From: Loripinus fragilis
Taxonomy: Eukaryota; Mollusca; Bivalvia; Lucinida; Lucinidae
Assembly: GCA_964019695.1 (NCBI GenBank)
Contig: OZ026525.1
Location: 70,610,260-70,674,259 of the forward strand
Reading direction: 5' to 3'
DNA: 64,000 nucleotides
In this document: positions 46,487-57,667 of the stretch, piece by piece
Position numbering within the stretch: the first letter of the stretch is position 1
Layout of the letters: each line of letters starts with the position of its first letter
The notes under the pieces: generated by a model
The model's database searches: none
Told to the model about the DNA's origin: nothing
What the model saw: the letters and a program-made list of their open reading frames with translations, nothing else
Position numbers and translations under genes: made by a program

Positions 46487-48180
46487 TTTACCGATGTTCT
46501 GTTAGTCCTGATCTGGGCACAAACTGTTTGTCAAGCTTACCAGCAGACAACAAAATGGGCGGCTAGCAATGAAAGAAAAGAGTAAAATTAATGAATTCAC
46601 ATTTACTGTATCCCTTTTCATTCTGGTGTATTTTCCTATTCATATTGATACAATCGACATGGATTTGTTCATTTTATATATTTAAGGGTCACAGGTCAAA
46701 ATTTCTAAATTTTGTCCCAGAAAATTATTTTGTTTCATCTAGCCAAGGAAATATTGCAGACTCAAAGGACCTCTGACACTTTGATAGGGTATCTGCCTAT
46801 TTTTCTGATGCTTCCCAAAACTTCCAAATGTATATAATATCACTGGTATCCTTTTGAATAGTACGCTTGATGTATTTTGAACGAATTAAGGTTATGATTA
46901 GACAAGCATATCCCTATGACAAAACAGGAGACGCTACCAAAGGGGGTAGGGGTTGCAAAGTTTGACTTCACCAAAACATATAGAAATCAATTATTTTCAC
47001 GTGCAATGGAGTTATATCATCAATACTCGATTACAAATCATAGTGAAAGTATTTTAAAGTCCAAAATCATGAGCATTTTGATGATTATTTTTATGTTGTT
47101 TTTTCTATCTGATTTGTTAAGAAATATTTTGAAGTGCAACTGTAGTCCATATTCAACCTTGATGACAATGTATTTACCTGGTGCAATATTATGCAGCAAT
47201 GTACTATAAGCATTCATCCATGCATGAAGTATACCTAGTCAATGGCCATGTAGCTAATGTGTATTGGATAGATACAGTATATGTGCAAAATAATCTACCA
47301 ACTGAATTTAGTAAAAGGACAATTTTCATAATCTAAAGAAAATTATGCTAAAACGTTGTAATATTCATGACTAAAGGGTTATGAAAAGGAAGCTTACTTG
47401 TACTAATTATTTCATTATACTGGAAAAGATATTTTCAAGAGAGCACTCCAAAAATCCAAATGCTAATGTTCGTGCTGGCCCAGACGTCACATTTTGGGCT
47501 GTTTGATATCATTCCCCCCAAGTCCCAACTAGCTTTTCACATATATTATGTAAAATATGAGAACACACTTTCTGGCAAAAGGATTAGTTGGGACTCGGGA
47601 AGGAATGATGTTTTAAAAATATTCTTTCTATTTCCTATATGTATAATACAAAAAGTGATCATTTTAGCCCCAAAATAAAGCTGCACATTTATGGAAATAT
47701 GCAATCAAATGCAAAATCATAAAATAGAGACCAACAGCGAGCTTATATATGAAGATGGAAGCATTTGATCGACTTTAATTTTTATCAAAATTATAGGCAG
47801 CGATACACTGTGATTCCCATTACCACCGTCAGAGGTCCTTGTTTGCTAAGGTTGTCAGCAGATGAAAAAAGTTGCCGCTAAAAAAGAAAAAAGGTTGTAA
47901 TTTATGAATTTGCTTTTAACCCTTTTATTATAATGAATTGTCCTATACATATTGATATAATTTGTGAAGCCTTTTTCCTCTTTTTTTTTTTAAATAAATT
48001 GGGTCATAGTTTGAAATTTCTAAATTTTCATATATTTCTGTCTCCGAAGATTCATTTTATCTAAGCAAACAGCGCTGAGCCCTGTTTCATCTGGGTCTTA
48101 ATTGTGTGCCTTTATCTAGATAGCGTCTACTGTAAACCTGGCAAACAATTTGCACCCGGATTAGAACTAACAGAACGTCA
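46487..48180. repeat. Mirrored repeat region with direct and inverted components
   Basis: GATGTTCTGTTAGTCCTGAT with GCACAAACTGTTTGTCAAGC (46490-46540) has an inverted, diverged partner at about 48125-48185. Between them, CCTATTCATATTGATACAAT (46636) and CCTATACATATTGATATAAT (47940) belong to direct copies. The mixture suggests nested insertions or one element with a subterminal direct repeat. No gene. Confidence 0.5.
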
Positions 48181-49445
48181 GTCCTGAGTTAAATCCAAAC
48201 TGTTGACACTCTAAAAAATTTTGGAACAAGTTAATTTTGAAAACTCATATCCTGCTTTCCTTTTTTGCTCTGTAGATTCAGACAAGCTGGTTTCTGCAAA
48301 CGATTGAGGCATGCATTTTATATTAAAGAGGGGCAGGTTTAGTTTAGTTCACCAGATTGCTTAATTTCAAAATAAATAAAGTTCTGGGGTAACCATAAGG
48401 TAAGACACCCCGTATCTGCACCACTGCTGATCAGAGAAGCAGATATCACTGATAGTTTCTTATCTTTACTCTGCATATTCTACTAGTTGGTCATAAGGTT
48501 ATTATGCAATCTAAAATGTGTCTTTAATGGCATAAAACGGCAAAGTTGGATTACCCAGTAACAGCTTTTAGAAAAAGTGTGCCTAGATCTTGTAAATATC
48601 ATTGTATGTTGAAATGTGGGTGGAACCACTAACGTGAATGTGTGGAGTAATCAAATTGTTCTGTCTTGGCGCCACTGCCTTCGATTGCCTTGAAAAAGAT
48701 GTGTGGAGAATGTTCATGTCTGCAATGCATATTCCACTGGTTCCAGCTCTCAAAATAACTATCGCCCGGACGATATGTGGAATTATTATAGTAGCATTCA
48801 GTAACGTCAATATCCTGACTCAAAAGACCACCACTCAATAAGGTGTTAACATATTCAAAATATCAGCATGTTTTTGCTACCTGATGACAAAGTACCGTTG
48901 CACGTTTTATTAGTGATCCTCTTTTATGCCGGACCAATTACGAAAACATGTTGTTAAATAGTCTTGTGTGATGGATGGGCATTATAATGTTTTTATTTTT
49001 GCATTCTTTTGGAATAAATGTTAAATTTGGAAATTCCTTAATATCTAAAATGTCTTTTTTCTGTATAGTAACCTTTGGTCAAAAACTTAGAAACAACGCA
49101 AACTATGTGTGTCTGGTTATCATTGCAGAATAAAATACATGTACGAGATAAAAATGAAATATCATTCGATTTAAAGGCTTTTCTATAGCTGAGATGGTTG
49201 TGGTCCTGATAATTTGGCTGTTGTACGTCCAAACGAGGTTTAAGTGTTGGATTTCTTTTGCGCCTGTATTCAGGTTTATGTAACATTGAGTCCTTATCGT
49301 TGCTTTATCTCCTGTTTTATCTTAATTTTTATGTTCTAGGAGATAATTCATGGATAAGCGAAAAATCTTTCATGCAAACCAAACATCTATGTTTCTTTAT
49401 CTATATCAGAACTAAGGGTGAGGATTGTACCGTGAAACTAGTTTA
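48180..49445. other. Intronic sequence without firm feature
   Basis: No known repeat or exon supported. A minus-strand open stretch 48629-48838 contains one cysteine pair with YRPGDSYFESW; it is discussed as a weak candidate in the findings. Confidence 0.35.
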
Positions 49446-49449
49446 AGTC

Positions 49450-49715
49450 CCTTCAGTTAATATACTTTTATTGACCGTTCCAAGGTGGGGCTTCTTTTGT
49501 GGATCATTTTAGTCATTCTTGTTTCATGTTTGTGATGCTTTCTTTTCTGTCCATTGCAGACTTGAAGTCACCTGCTGGGAATGAGCTAACCTCCTGGCGC
49601 GCCCTTGTATGTGTTGTTTTATTGCGTGCTGTCACTTTCCCAGGTGTTGTCCTGGATCAGGTGTGGTACTTGATCGTATCGATTCCTGATCTTTACCTCT
49701 TTACTCACTACCTAG
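49450..49715 (+). repeat. Dispersed repeat R2, copy d
   Basis: TATACTTTTATTGACCGTTC, AAGGTGGGGCTTCTTTTGTG and TATCGATTCCTGATCTTTAC. It is one of the best-preserved copies. Confidence 0.75.
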
Positions 49716-49940
49716 AGTCCGTTTTGTGGGGCATAGGCAAAAAATGCATACCCAGACCAGACGGTGCAGACTGTTGAGTCTGGTCAGGGTTTCCACTGTT
49801 CGCTTACAGACTGTTCAACTACTAAGTTGAAATTTTAATTAAAACAAAAAATACCATCCAACTACGCTTAAAACGGAAATGAACTGGTCTAAGGTGACAA
49901 GAATGTGAAATTCCATTCAGCTTTAATGGGCTAATTCTAC

Positions 49941-50020
49941 CTGTGTACTGGTGCACTGTGTAACGTTCTTACAGTCTTCTTCTTCTAATATGTTGGAGCA
50001 GTTGAAGCAGTGAAGGCCAT
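49941..50020 (-). CDS. LU (three-finger) domain exon 1
   Basis: An 80-bp exon, acceptor TTTACAG, donor GTAGAA, starting in phase 1 and ending in phase 0. It encodes DGLHCFNCSNILEEEDC then KNVTQCTSTQ. LxCxxC is the standard N-terminal motif of LU domains, and it falls immediately after the predicted signal-peptide exon, as expected for this family. NCS and NVT are possible N-glycosylation sites. Two damaged copies of this exon lie upstream at 50084-50162 and 50608-50687. Confidence 0.88.
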
Positions 50021-50083
50021 CTGTAAAAATATAGAATTCTTAGTACAACAAATATAGAGGATCTTACAAGGGTCTAATTCTAC

Positions 50084-50162
50084 ATGTGTACTAGTGCACT
50101 GTGTTATATTGTAACAGTCTTCTTCTTCATATATGTTAGAGCAGTTGAAGCAAGAAGGCCAT
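50084..50162 (-). pseudogene. Broken duplicate of LU exon 1 (copy 2)
   Basis: 79 bp against 80 in the intact exon: one base is lost in the CTTCACTGC region, shifting the frame before the first cysteine. The acceptor ACAG and the start of the intron (GTAGAATTAG) are kept. The last exon base is T instead of G, weakening the donor. Confidence 0.88.
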
Positions 50163-50204
50163 CTGTAAAAAATGGAAGTAAGTCATAAGGCAAATATCAT
50201 AAAT

Positions 50205-50445
50205 CAATACAATCAAGTACCACACCTGACCCAGGACACCACATTGGGAAAGTGACAATAACACAAACGAACACCACATACAAGCGAGCCAAGAGAACAG
50301 CCCTTTCCCAGCAAATGACTACACTGCTGCAACGAAAAGACAAGAAAGCATTACTAACACAAAACATAAACAAAAATGATCCACAAAAGAAACACTGCCT
50401 TGGAACAGTCGGTAAAGCTATTTTTACTCGAGGGTTAAACTTGTT
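50205..50445 (-). repeat. Dispersed repeat R2, copy e, between duplicated LU exon copies
   Basis: CAAGTACCACACCTGACCCA at the left and TGATCCACAAAAGAAACACT then GTAAAGCTATTTTTACTC at the right. It lies between the two dead LU exon 1 copies, so it may have inserted after their duplication. Confidence 0.75.
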
Positions 50446-50607
50446 TAAAAATAGAAGCCTAACTCTTAGTTCCGATGTGGATCAGAATACATAGATGTTT
50501 GTTTTGCATAAAAGATCCCTAACTTTTCCCTGAATGAAGGCCACCTGTAAAATATGGAATTCTTAAGTACAACACATATAGAGGATCTAACATGGGTGTA
50601 CTTCTAC

Positions 50608-50687
50608 ATATGGACTAGTGCATTTTGTAACATTTTTACAGTCTTTCTCTTCTTACATGATTGAGTAGGTGAAGCAATCAATGGCAT
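50608..50687 (-). pseudogene. Broken duplicate of LU exon 1 (copy 3)
   Basis: 80 bp, no frameshift, coding DAIDCFTYSIM then TAA, then EEKDCKNVTKCTSP. One stop and loss of the second cysteine. A further shred, GAAGGCCACCTGTAAAATAT at about 50536-50555, looks like the start of a fourth copy. Confidence 0.87.
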
Positions 50688-51048
50688 CTGTAAAATATGG
50701 AATTCTTAGAATATACAATATATCTCGATTTCAAAAACAGGTATTTTAGCTTTATTTTAAGTCTTAAAATGAAACGTATCTGTTATGAGATACATCTTTC
50801 TAGTGTGATTAAATGGTGCAATATTTATTCAGATGCCTCATATTTCTAAGCAGCAGATTGATGTTACTTATAGTTTAAAAATATGTGTACAAGTTCTTTG
50901 CAACAATTCTTTTATTATAATATTTCATTCTGTACTCTTTAATGCAGATTAAATGATATTTTCTAAGCATGTTGCGCCAGTGCTTGATAGAAATAATATA
51001 AAATTACCAGCGGTGATTGAATCTGCCATAACACGGGTTGGTATCAAA

Positions 51049-53058
51049 GGAACTACCGCGAAATCATGTTAACGTAATTTAGTTCCTTCGTCACATCCGG
51101 GACCTTTCGCGGTAGTGACATCGTCACAAAAACGATAGACATAGGTAGGTACTCTCACTTGTGTTGATCTTTTGTAAAAGAATGAGCAAAAATATGCAGA
51201 ATTTCTGCAATGCTATTCCATGTTGACATGATTTACCTTTCCAAACAGCCCAAACGTAATGTTAAAATAACTTTGCTTTGAGATGACGACCGTGACCAAA
51301 ACGAACCTAGAACAAGATTTCTTCAGTTTTATGTCAACACGGAGGAAAAATGCAGAAATTTTGCCAGTTTAGGCTCAGAACGAGAGCCTTTTACACATAC
51401 CATGTGCATAACGGCCCTTATTCATCCAACATAAAAATTCAACCCGTCCATGTCCTATGAAGGAGTGATGCCAAAATTTTCAGGTGAGGCAGCTCCCTCG
51501 CCATCGTGGTAGTTGTAACACCACGCTCTAGTTCCATGGAGTCTACCATGTCAGTACCCAGAGACGGGGAGAGAAATGTGTTTATTACTGTAAACCGTGT
51601 TCATATACTGAACTACTAAAGAAACCTGACACTTTTCAGTTTCTTCAAACTAGTAAATAACAAAATATAGAGCTAAGCTCTATTTTAAAAGCAAGACAGT
51701 AGATAGTATTCTTCGAAATAATATATTTATCAAATATAGAACATGACGTCACGACGTCAAACATACAGTTTTATCACTTTTGCCTCGTGAGTGAATGTCT
51801 AGATATTTTTTGAAAACTTTTTCATGCACGCAAGGCCAATACCAGTACTGACAAAGGTGCATTTTCAAAATTTGCAATTTCTAGCTGTGACGCATGGTAT
51901 AGGCGGTTTTAAGTTGTACTTTAGACGTTGTCAAAACGGTAGTGTGTTTTTTCTTTGTTTAAGCAATTTCTAGGAACTGAAATGACTTGCAGTCAAACAA
52001 TCATTGTAAGAGAGTGCCAATTGGCTGCATTTCACTTTAATCGCGTATGAATTTCAAGCTTTGCAGTATGCACATATCAGCATATAATTGTAACGCTTGA
52101 CGTCGCTAAATGGACGTAGGCGGCAGCTACGGAGTTTTAAAGGCCTGAAACATTGTCAAAATGCATTCCAAACATGATACAAAGTGAAAAAAGTTGATAA
52201 AATGGCATTTCTTTTTTTAAGCTCATAAAACGCTGATAACGTAAAATTGACGTTAAGAAAATGACACTATGTTTCTGGGTTGAACAATGGATGCATGCTT
52301 TAATTGAATGCCCAGAATATGTCAATGAAATAACAAAGAATCACATTAAAGCGGTTCTGCGATGAATTTTGTGTGATTTCTTTGAACTTGCAAAAATTGA
52401 TTTTAGGGGTTACGTGACGTTTTGATAGCTGAAATCTGAAATAAGTTCAGCTTTTCAAATTATCTCAGTGCATCTTAGTCTACCATTGCTCAACTTTACG
52501 CAATGGAAAGAAAAGTGTGCATCGTATTTATCAAAATTGACATACAGTATGTGTCAGTTTTCTTTAGTAGTTAAGTAAAACACCCAAGCCACCACCAAAC
52601 AACCTTAAACGCTTCTCCCTGCATACAAACTAGCACACTTACCCCCGCTGAACCCAAAGTCTTCACCACAAATCAACCACAACCTTTAACACAGCCCTTT
52701 GAGCATATGCGCTAAGTATCAGATCTCGTACACTGGCCCAAACATACATAACTTATTTATTGAAGTGTTTATATCATTTATCTACATGTTTATATGTGCC
52801 AGCAGACGAGATTTTGTTATATGCCACGACTTTTTTCAACATTGTGTTTGGCCTGTTTGGAAAGGTGAGTCATGTCAACATGGAATAGCATTGCCAAAAT
52901 TCTACATAGTCCGCTTATTCTTTTACAAAGAAAAAAAAACAAGTGAGAGTACCTACCTTAATTTTGGTTGTCGTTTTTTATGACGATGCCACTACCCCGA
53001 AAGGTCCCGGATGCGACGATGGAACACATTTACGTAAACGCGATTTCGCGGTAGTTCC
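51049..53058. mobile_element. 2.0-kb non-autonomous TIR element
   Basis: Left end GGAACTACCGCGAAATCATG; right end, reversed, GGAACTACCGCGAAATCGCG. Inverted similarity continues for about 130 bp (CATCCGGGACCTTTCG, GGTAGGTACTCTCACTTGT on both). The inverted part may extend outward to 51034 and 53073. No transposase was recognised. A C-rich pyrimidine-poor stretch lies at about 52570-52700. Confidence 0.82.
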
Positions 53059-53261
53059 GGTGATGCCCACCCGTAATTTACAGAGTGGTCGCAATCCGTT
53101 TTCAATCGGTATTTATTATTATTTTGAATTTTTGACATTGTTACTCTGATGATTAGGTTGTAGGGAATGGAATACTTGTCTGTGATGCATATCAGTTTCT
53201 GAAATGCTATTACAATAGAATTCATGTACAATCATTCATGTTCTATACTACATGTGCTTAC

Positions 53262-53312
53262 CAGATATATGGAACGTTGTCACGGTGATGGTTAGGATAG
53301 TCCAAAAAAGAC
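53262..53312 (-). CDS. Signal-peptide-like exon of the LU-ShK-TSP1 gene
   Basis: A 51-bp exon, acceptor TTTGCAG, donor GTAAGC, phase 1-1. It encodes LFWTILTITVTTFHIS, a hydrophobic stretch typical of a signal-peptide core, and joins in frame to DGLHC of LU exon 1 (TCT-G/AT). No ATG lies in frame within the exon or just upstream, so the start codon must be on an earlier exon that ends after one base of a codon. That exon was not identified in 53313-64000. Confidence 0.7.
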
Positions 53313-53728
53313 CTGCAAATGAGCAAACAAAACGAAATAAGCGTTTAAATAAGATAATTCGTAATTTTTAATGGACAGGGACATTTTCCTAGATGCGAAT
53401 GTATTCATGAATGAAACTTGGCACAAAGTTAACGGTCAGTTGCCCGCATTTACATAAATGTATGAACGTCCCCGAAATCGATTCCCGCATTCGGCATATG
53501 GTCAACCTGTCTCTTTCCACAGCAGTTGTCTTATACTGGAGAAAATGTACACTAGACACTTCGGCTGCTAATCGCGACAAAGTATCGTTTGCCAGTCCTG
53601 ATGAAATATCTCTGTACCAAACAATAGGGAGCCATCTTTGAGTAGTGTGATGCTTTTTTGAGCAGTCTGATGTGGGTCCACACTGTAAGTCTGTATGTCG
53701 AAATTAGTCCTTAACATAAGCATTTCAG

Positions 53729-56125
53729 CCAAAACGAGTTAAGTTCACCAATTGCAGCCAATTTTTGTCCCACATTTGTTTTTAGCTTAGATTTTCATTT
53801 TTATGTTATCATTTTACTTACTGGTATAGATCAATTAAAAAATGATGTCTAAAAAAGTGTGCATCCAAACATTTCAATTCATTCAGCTTCACAAAGAGCA
53901 CCCACTGAATTTGAATGTGAACTACGTTACTGTGATGAAGTATACTTGTACATACCAAATTTCTTACAAAACTGAAATATTTAAGAACTTTTATAGCATG
54001 CACTTCTACTTGAGTCTCTTGTTGATCCAATAAACCTATTATGTAGAATTTATATAATGTTTTTGCTTCTCAGCAGGGTCTAAGCAGGTTTGTCATGAAT
54101 TGACAGTGGAATTCAACTGTAATTCTATGAGTACAATTATTGTTTTAATTGTATCCATCAAATTTTAAGAGTTGACCAGAAAAAATTATTGGTTTTGAAA
54201 AAGTACATGATGGATATTAAAAATTACATTCTTCTTTGGTATTGGAAATAATTAATTGTATTCTTGTATAAAGAACATTGTGCCAATAGGTCAGTAACGC
54301 AATTCACATACCTTACACCCTGGTCTTATTTCCTGCGTAGAAACGATATTTTTCTGCAAAATATCAGGTTCCATTGTGTTTGCTTAGCACTTTTTTACAT
54401 AATCCTTTGCACATTGGAAGTAAGCTGTTGCATCTAGTTTCATTAATCTTGTTGGAATAACACTTAAAATATGATTATAGAATAATGATTTTAAATATTC
54501 CATATATTTGAAAACTTGTTGTGGCTCACTACAAACCAAGACAATGCAGAATAAATAATCTAACCTCAATATTTTTATTTTTATGTACATATATCACTAA
54601 AAAGCAATGTTTGCATCATTCACAAAGATACACCTTTCTCAAAAAAATGGCAAACTGTTCATGGTAACGTAATTCACATAGCCAATTTGCTCACTTCAAT
54701 TGAAGATAAGAAGTTATAAATTCAAGTTAACTATTTTATCTATCATATAAACCGTATGAGTTATCGACATAGTAAGTCATGAGAACATTTGAGGTAACTG
54801 TGGTCAACTGTAATGGGCCAGGATACAAAAACGAGAGTGCCAATCTCAAAGCATACACATAAACTCACTAATAAACCTCCAGTGGCAGCAGCAATGAGAT
54901 AAAATGGTTTAAATAAGAGAAAATAACAATTGAACAACAAGTCAGAAACTTATAAACACCGTCAATTTGTTGCCTTTGGCCCTTTGATTGGACAAATCTG
55001 TTTTTTTTTGTAGAATGTGCATTACGTTACCTACTTTGTGAATTACGTTACCTTTTTTAATCCAACTCATTCAAAAACCATACAAACAATCCCTTTGAGA
55101 TTTGCACTAATCGATTTTGTTTTTCAAACATATTACTTTGCATATGTTGTGTTGATATAATGAGTAACTTTGTTAGTTACATAAACAGGGGAGTTGACGT
55201 ATCCAGAGCAAATAGGTAAATCCTTGTTAAAATAAAATGACAACTGTAATAGGATTTAAATTGATCTGTATTAACTGGGACAGATTTGCTTTGATTAAAA
55301 GCAAACATTTTGTTTCCACTAGTGTGTGCATTTGGAGAGGTATTTGGATTTTAGTAAATGTTTAGTAACATGATTCACAGTAATGTAATTCACAAATTTA
55401 TGTTTCCACTTATTTTTTTCTATGCAAACAACTTCTTGTAAAGTTCTTGTATGTTTCGTTATATAGTAAGGTTATAGTTCTTACATTGGCTTCAATTGCA
55501 ATATTTGTACCTCTTCTTATACAAATAATACACATACGGTAACGTATTCATAACACTGCAGATTTTAGACAACCTCAGATATCTTTATATCTGCGAAAAA
55601 TGAACAAATGTTTCCCCAAGTGTGTTTCTTTTGACCATGCACATATTAATCCTCTTGACATAGAGATGTTTGATGTGAGCGTAACATGCATGGTTTGTTA
55701 TTTGTGAGATTGGTTAAATTTGTAACGTAATTCACATTAGATTGTGGGACATTAATCATCGATACAACAAAAATGTGTTTTTCACTTTTCAATCAAATGG
55801 GGGACATTAAATGAAAGGTATATATGTGTGTCAATATAATAAAGTTGAAAACTGCTTATAAAAACAACCATTTGAGCATAATACATTCTTAAAATTACAT
55901 ACTATGACGATGGGACAGCATTTTTTGATAATTTTGGGGGCACTTGCTGTTGATAAACGGCGTAAGGAATGACTATTTACCATTTCCATTGCTTTTCTTT
56001 TACTTTATTGTTAAGACATAAACCTAAACTTATAAACCTTAAAGCGTTAGAAAATACACTGTTTACATGATAAAATGGGGATGGGACACAAAAAAGACCG
56101 AATTGGTGAACTTGACTCGTTTTGG
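53729..56125. mobile_element. 2.4-kb TIR element with a repeated GTAACGTAATTCACA word
   Basis: Left end CCAAAACGAGTTAAGTTCAC; right end, reversed, CCAAAACGAGTCAAGTTCAC, both followed by CAATT and, further in, a TTTTTGT(G)TCCCA block. Inside, variants of GTAACGTAATTCACA occur at least seven times on both strands (for example 54664, 55023, 55042, 55722). Such repeated interior words are often transposase-binding sites in DNA transposons (family knowledge). No transposase gene is visible. Confidence 0.8.
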
Positions 56126-56510
56126 AAATTTACATTCCGCAGAATAACTTCAGCAGACGACATTTTCAAGTGTAAATTTTTCGCCGCTGGTGTATTATTA
56201 GCACTAATTAAGAAAACATGGGGTTAGGTACCTGACCTACTCTATATGACATCACCATTTTTTAGCCGTCAAGGATTATGTATCCTGTCTATCTGTATAG
56301 ATGTTCAAGTAGCATCTTCGCAATCCGAGCGTTTCAAGTATCGCACTTCCGGATGGTAGAGGAACTCGTCATTTTTGTTTATTATGTTTGAAAAATACAA
56401 CAGTACATAGGCATCTGTGGGATGTCACATTAAATTGGATTTGCAGGTGATGGGTTTTGTTTTACAAAATTAGATAAGATCTTGACACTGACTGAGGCAA
56501 CTGTTCATGG

Positions 56511-56786
56511 GCGGATCCAGAGTGGGTTATAGGGGGTCCAGACCCCCCCCCCCCCCTGAAAATATCACAAAAATATAGGGTTTCCTAGCAATATTTGGTC
56601 CGGATCCCCTTAAAATCACAAAGCTACCAAGCCAGAATTCAATGTTGGCCATCATCGGCACGCCAGCGAAACGCGTTTCGCTGGCGAGCTGATGATAGCC
56701 CGCTTATATTGGTATTTAGATCCCCCCCCCCTCATAGAAAAACTTTGTCAAAGTTGGAACCCCTCTGACAAAATATTCTGGATCCG
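56511..56786. mobile_element. 276-bp MITE with GCGGATCCAG ends
   Basis: Left end GCGGATCCAGAGTGGGTTAT, right end reversed GCGGATCCAGAATATTTTGT, each followed inward by a G/C homopolymer block (GGGGGTCCAGACCCC at the left). This type of GGATCCAG-ended element is widespread in invertebrates. A palindrome TCATCGGCACGCCAGCG with CGCTGGCGAGCTGATGA lies in the centre. Confidence 0.8.
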
Positions 56787-56988
56787 CAAATGCTCTTTAA
56801 CATCAGAAATATACATATTTGCTAACTTTAGCCCTTAAAATTCGAACCGCAGCAAAAGTCGTCTTTTTTGTTATTGGTGTGTGTTTTTGTTGTTGTTGTT
56901 GTCTGCTGGAGTATCTAGAAGCCTTTTCCACAAACCAAGTAAACCCAAATCAGACTGCTCATATAGGTGCAGTCTGATCTGGGTCCAC

Positions 56989-57309
56989 CGGGTCGCGTAG
57001 CGCAGTCGGTAACATGTCTGGCTACAGATGCCTGTCTGATTGCAGATCGAGGGGTCGCAAGTTCGATCCCAGCCATTGCACATACTTTCGTGGAGGTTGA
57101 ACATGAAATAATTTCTACGGCCATTCTCATCCTCCTTTCCTCTGAATCATTCAAGAAAGGTTGTTGTCAGTTACAAGCGAAGGTATGCGCACGAAGTACT
57201 GGTAAAACGCTTTTTCAAGCTTGCCCAGGAAAAAGTATGGTAAGGTAAACTGACCGTGTCGCAATGACCATAGCTGTTGACTGGGACGTAAAGCAACAAT
57301 ATAAACAAA
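56989..57309 (+). mobile_element. tRNA-derived SINE with intact target duplication
   Basis: The element is flanked by TGATCTGGGTCCAC at 56975-56988 and 57310-57323. A box TAGCGCAGTCGG (about 56998) and B box GGTCGCAAGTTCGATCCC (57053-57070). The body ends in TAGCTGTTGACTGGGACGTA and an A-rich tail. It is the same family as 2425-2725. The perfect 14-bp duplication suggests a recent insertion. Confidence 0.92.
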
Positions 57310-57456
57310 TGATCTGGGTCCACGTTGTTTGTCCTTATACTTACTTAAGTATAAATATCTTTGCTAAAATATGCAGATGGCATTTTCGGATTGTTGCAGA
57401 CTTATTATTTTCTTGTCCTTTGGGATTATGGATTTCATTGTGGAATTGAAAACTAC

Positions 57457-57591
57457 TAGAGGGTCACTGATGAAGCCTAAATGGCAGAAACTAGCTAGTC
57501 TGGCCCAGAAAATATGCACACTCTGGTTTCAGTTCTTTGGTGCAGTCTTTGCTTCCAAAGGATACCATTTTAAGAACATATTATTACTTTA
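57457..57591 (+). repeat. Dispersed repeat R3, longest copy
   Basis: GGGTCACTGATGAAGCCTAA, CTAGTCTGGCCCAGAAAATA, TTGCTTCCAAAGGATACCAT and TTTAAGAACATAT. It matches the minus-strand tandem at 45863-46212. Confidence 0.72.
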
Positions 57592-57667
57592 CTTCTCTTT
57601 GACAACTGAGCCTGAGACGTTTAAAACTTTTAAAAGCACGATAGGCTGTATGTTCACGTTTGATTTT

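Larger units (their letters stand above)
3783..53312 (-). other. Modular secreted LU-ShK-TSP1 gene (12 exons seen, incomplete at both ends)
   Basis: Twelve minus-strand exons with GT-AG borders and matching phases read as one gene: signal-peptide-like segment, three-exon LU (three-finger) domain, ShK, TSP1-A, TSP1-B, ShK, TSP1-C, TSP1-D, TSP1-E, TSP1-F. Together they give about 1,626 coding bases. The ShK and TSP1 exons are all phase 1-1, the classical shuffling phase, so each domain can be lost or duplicated without frame damage. No catalytic domain or transmembrane segment is visible, so an extracellular matrix, adhesion or recognition protein is the likely role (inference). The ATG exon must lie above 53312 and the stop codon below 3783; neither was found. 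Joining all exons in one transcript is inferred from strand, order and phase. An alternative is two adjacent genes, for example with a break in the large 32.7-42.1 kb or 5.9-21.5 kb intron. Confidence 0.75.

Noticed and set aside
54312..54374. Minus-strand ATG followed by 21 open codons and a good donor (AAG-GTATGTG), as a candidate first exon of the LU-ShK-TSP1 gene
   Set aside because: It ends in phase 0, but the next known exon (53262-53312) needs a phase-1 partner; it also lies inside the TIR element 53729-56125 and is not hydrophobic.
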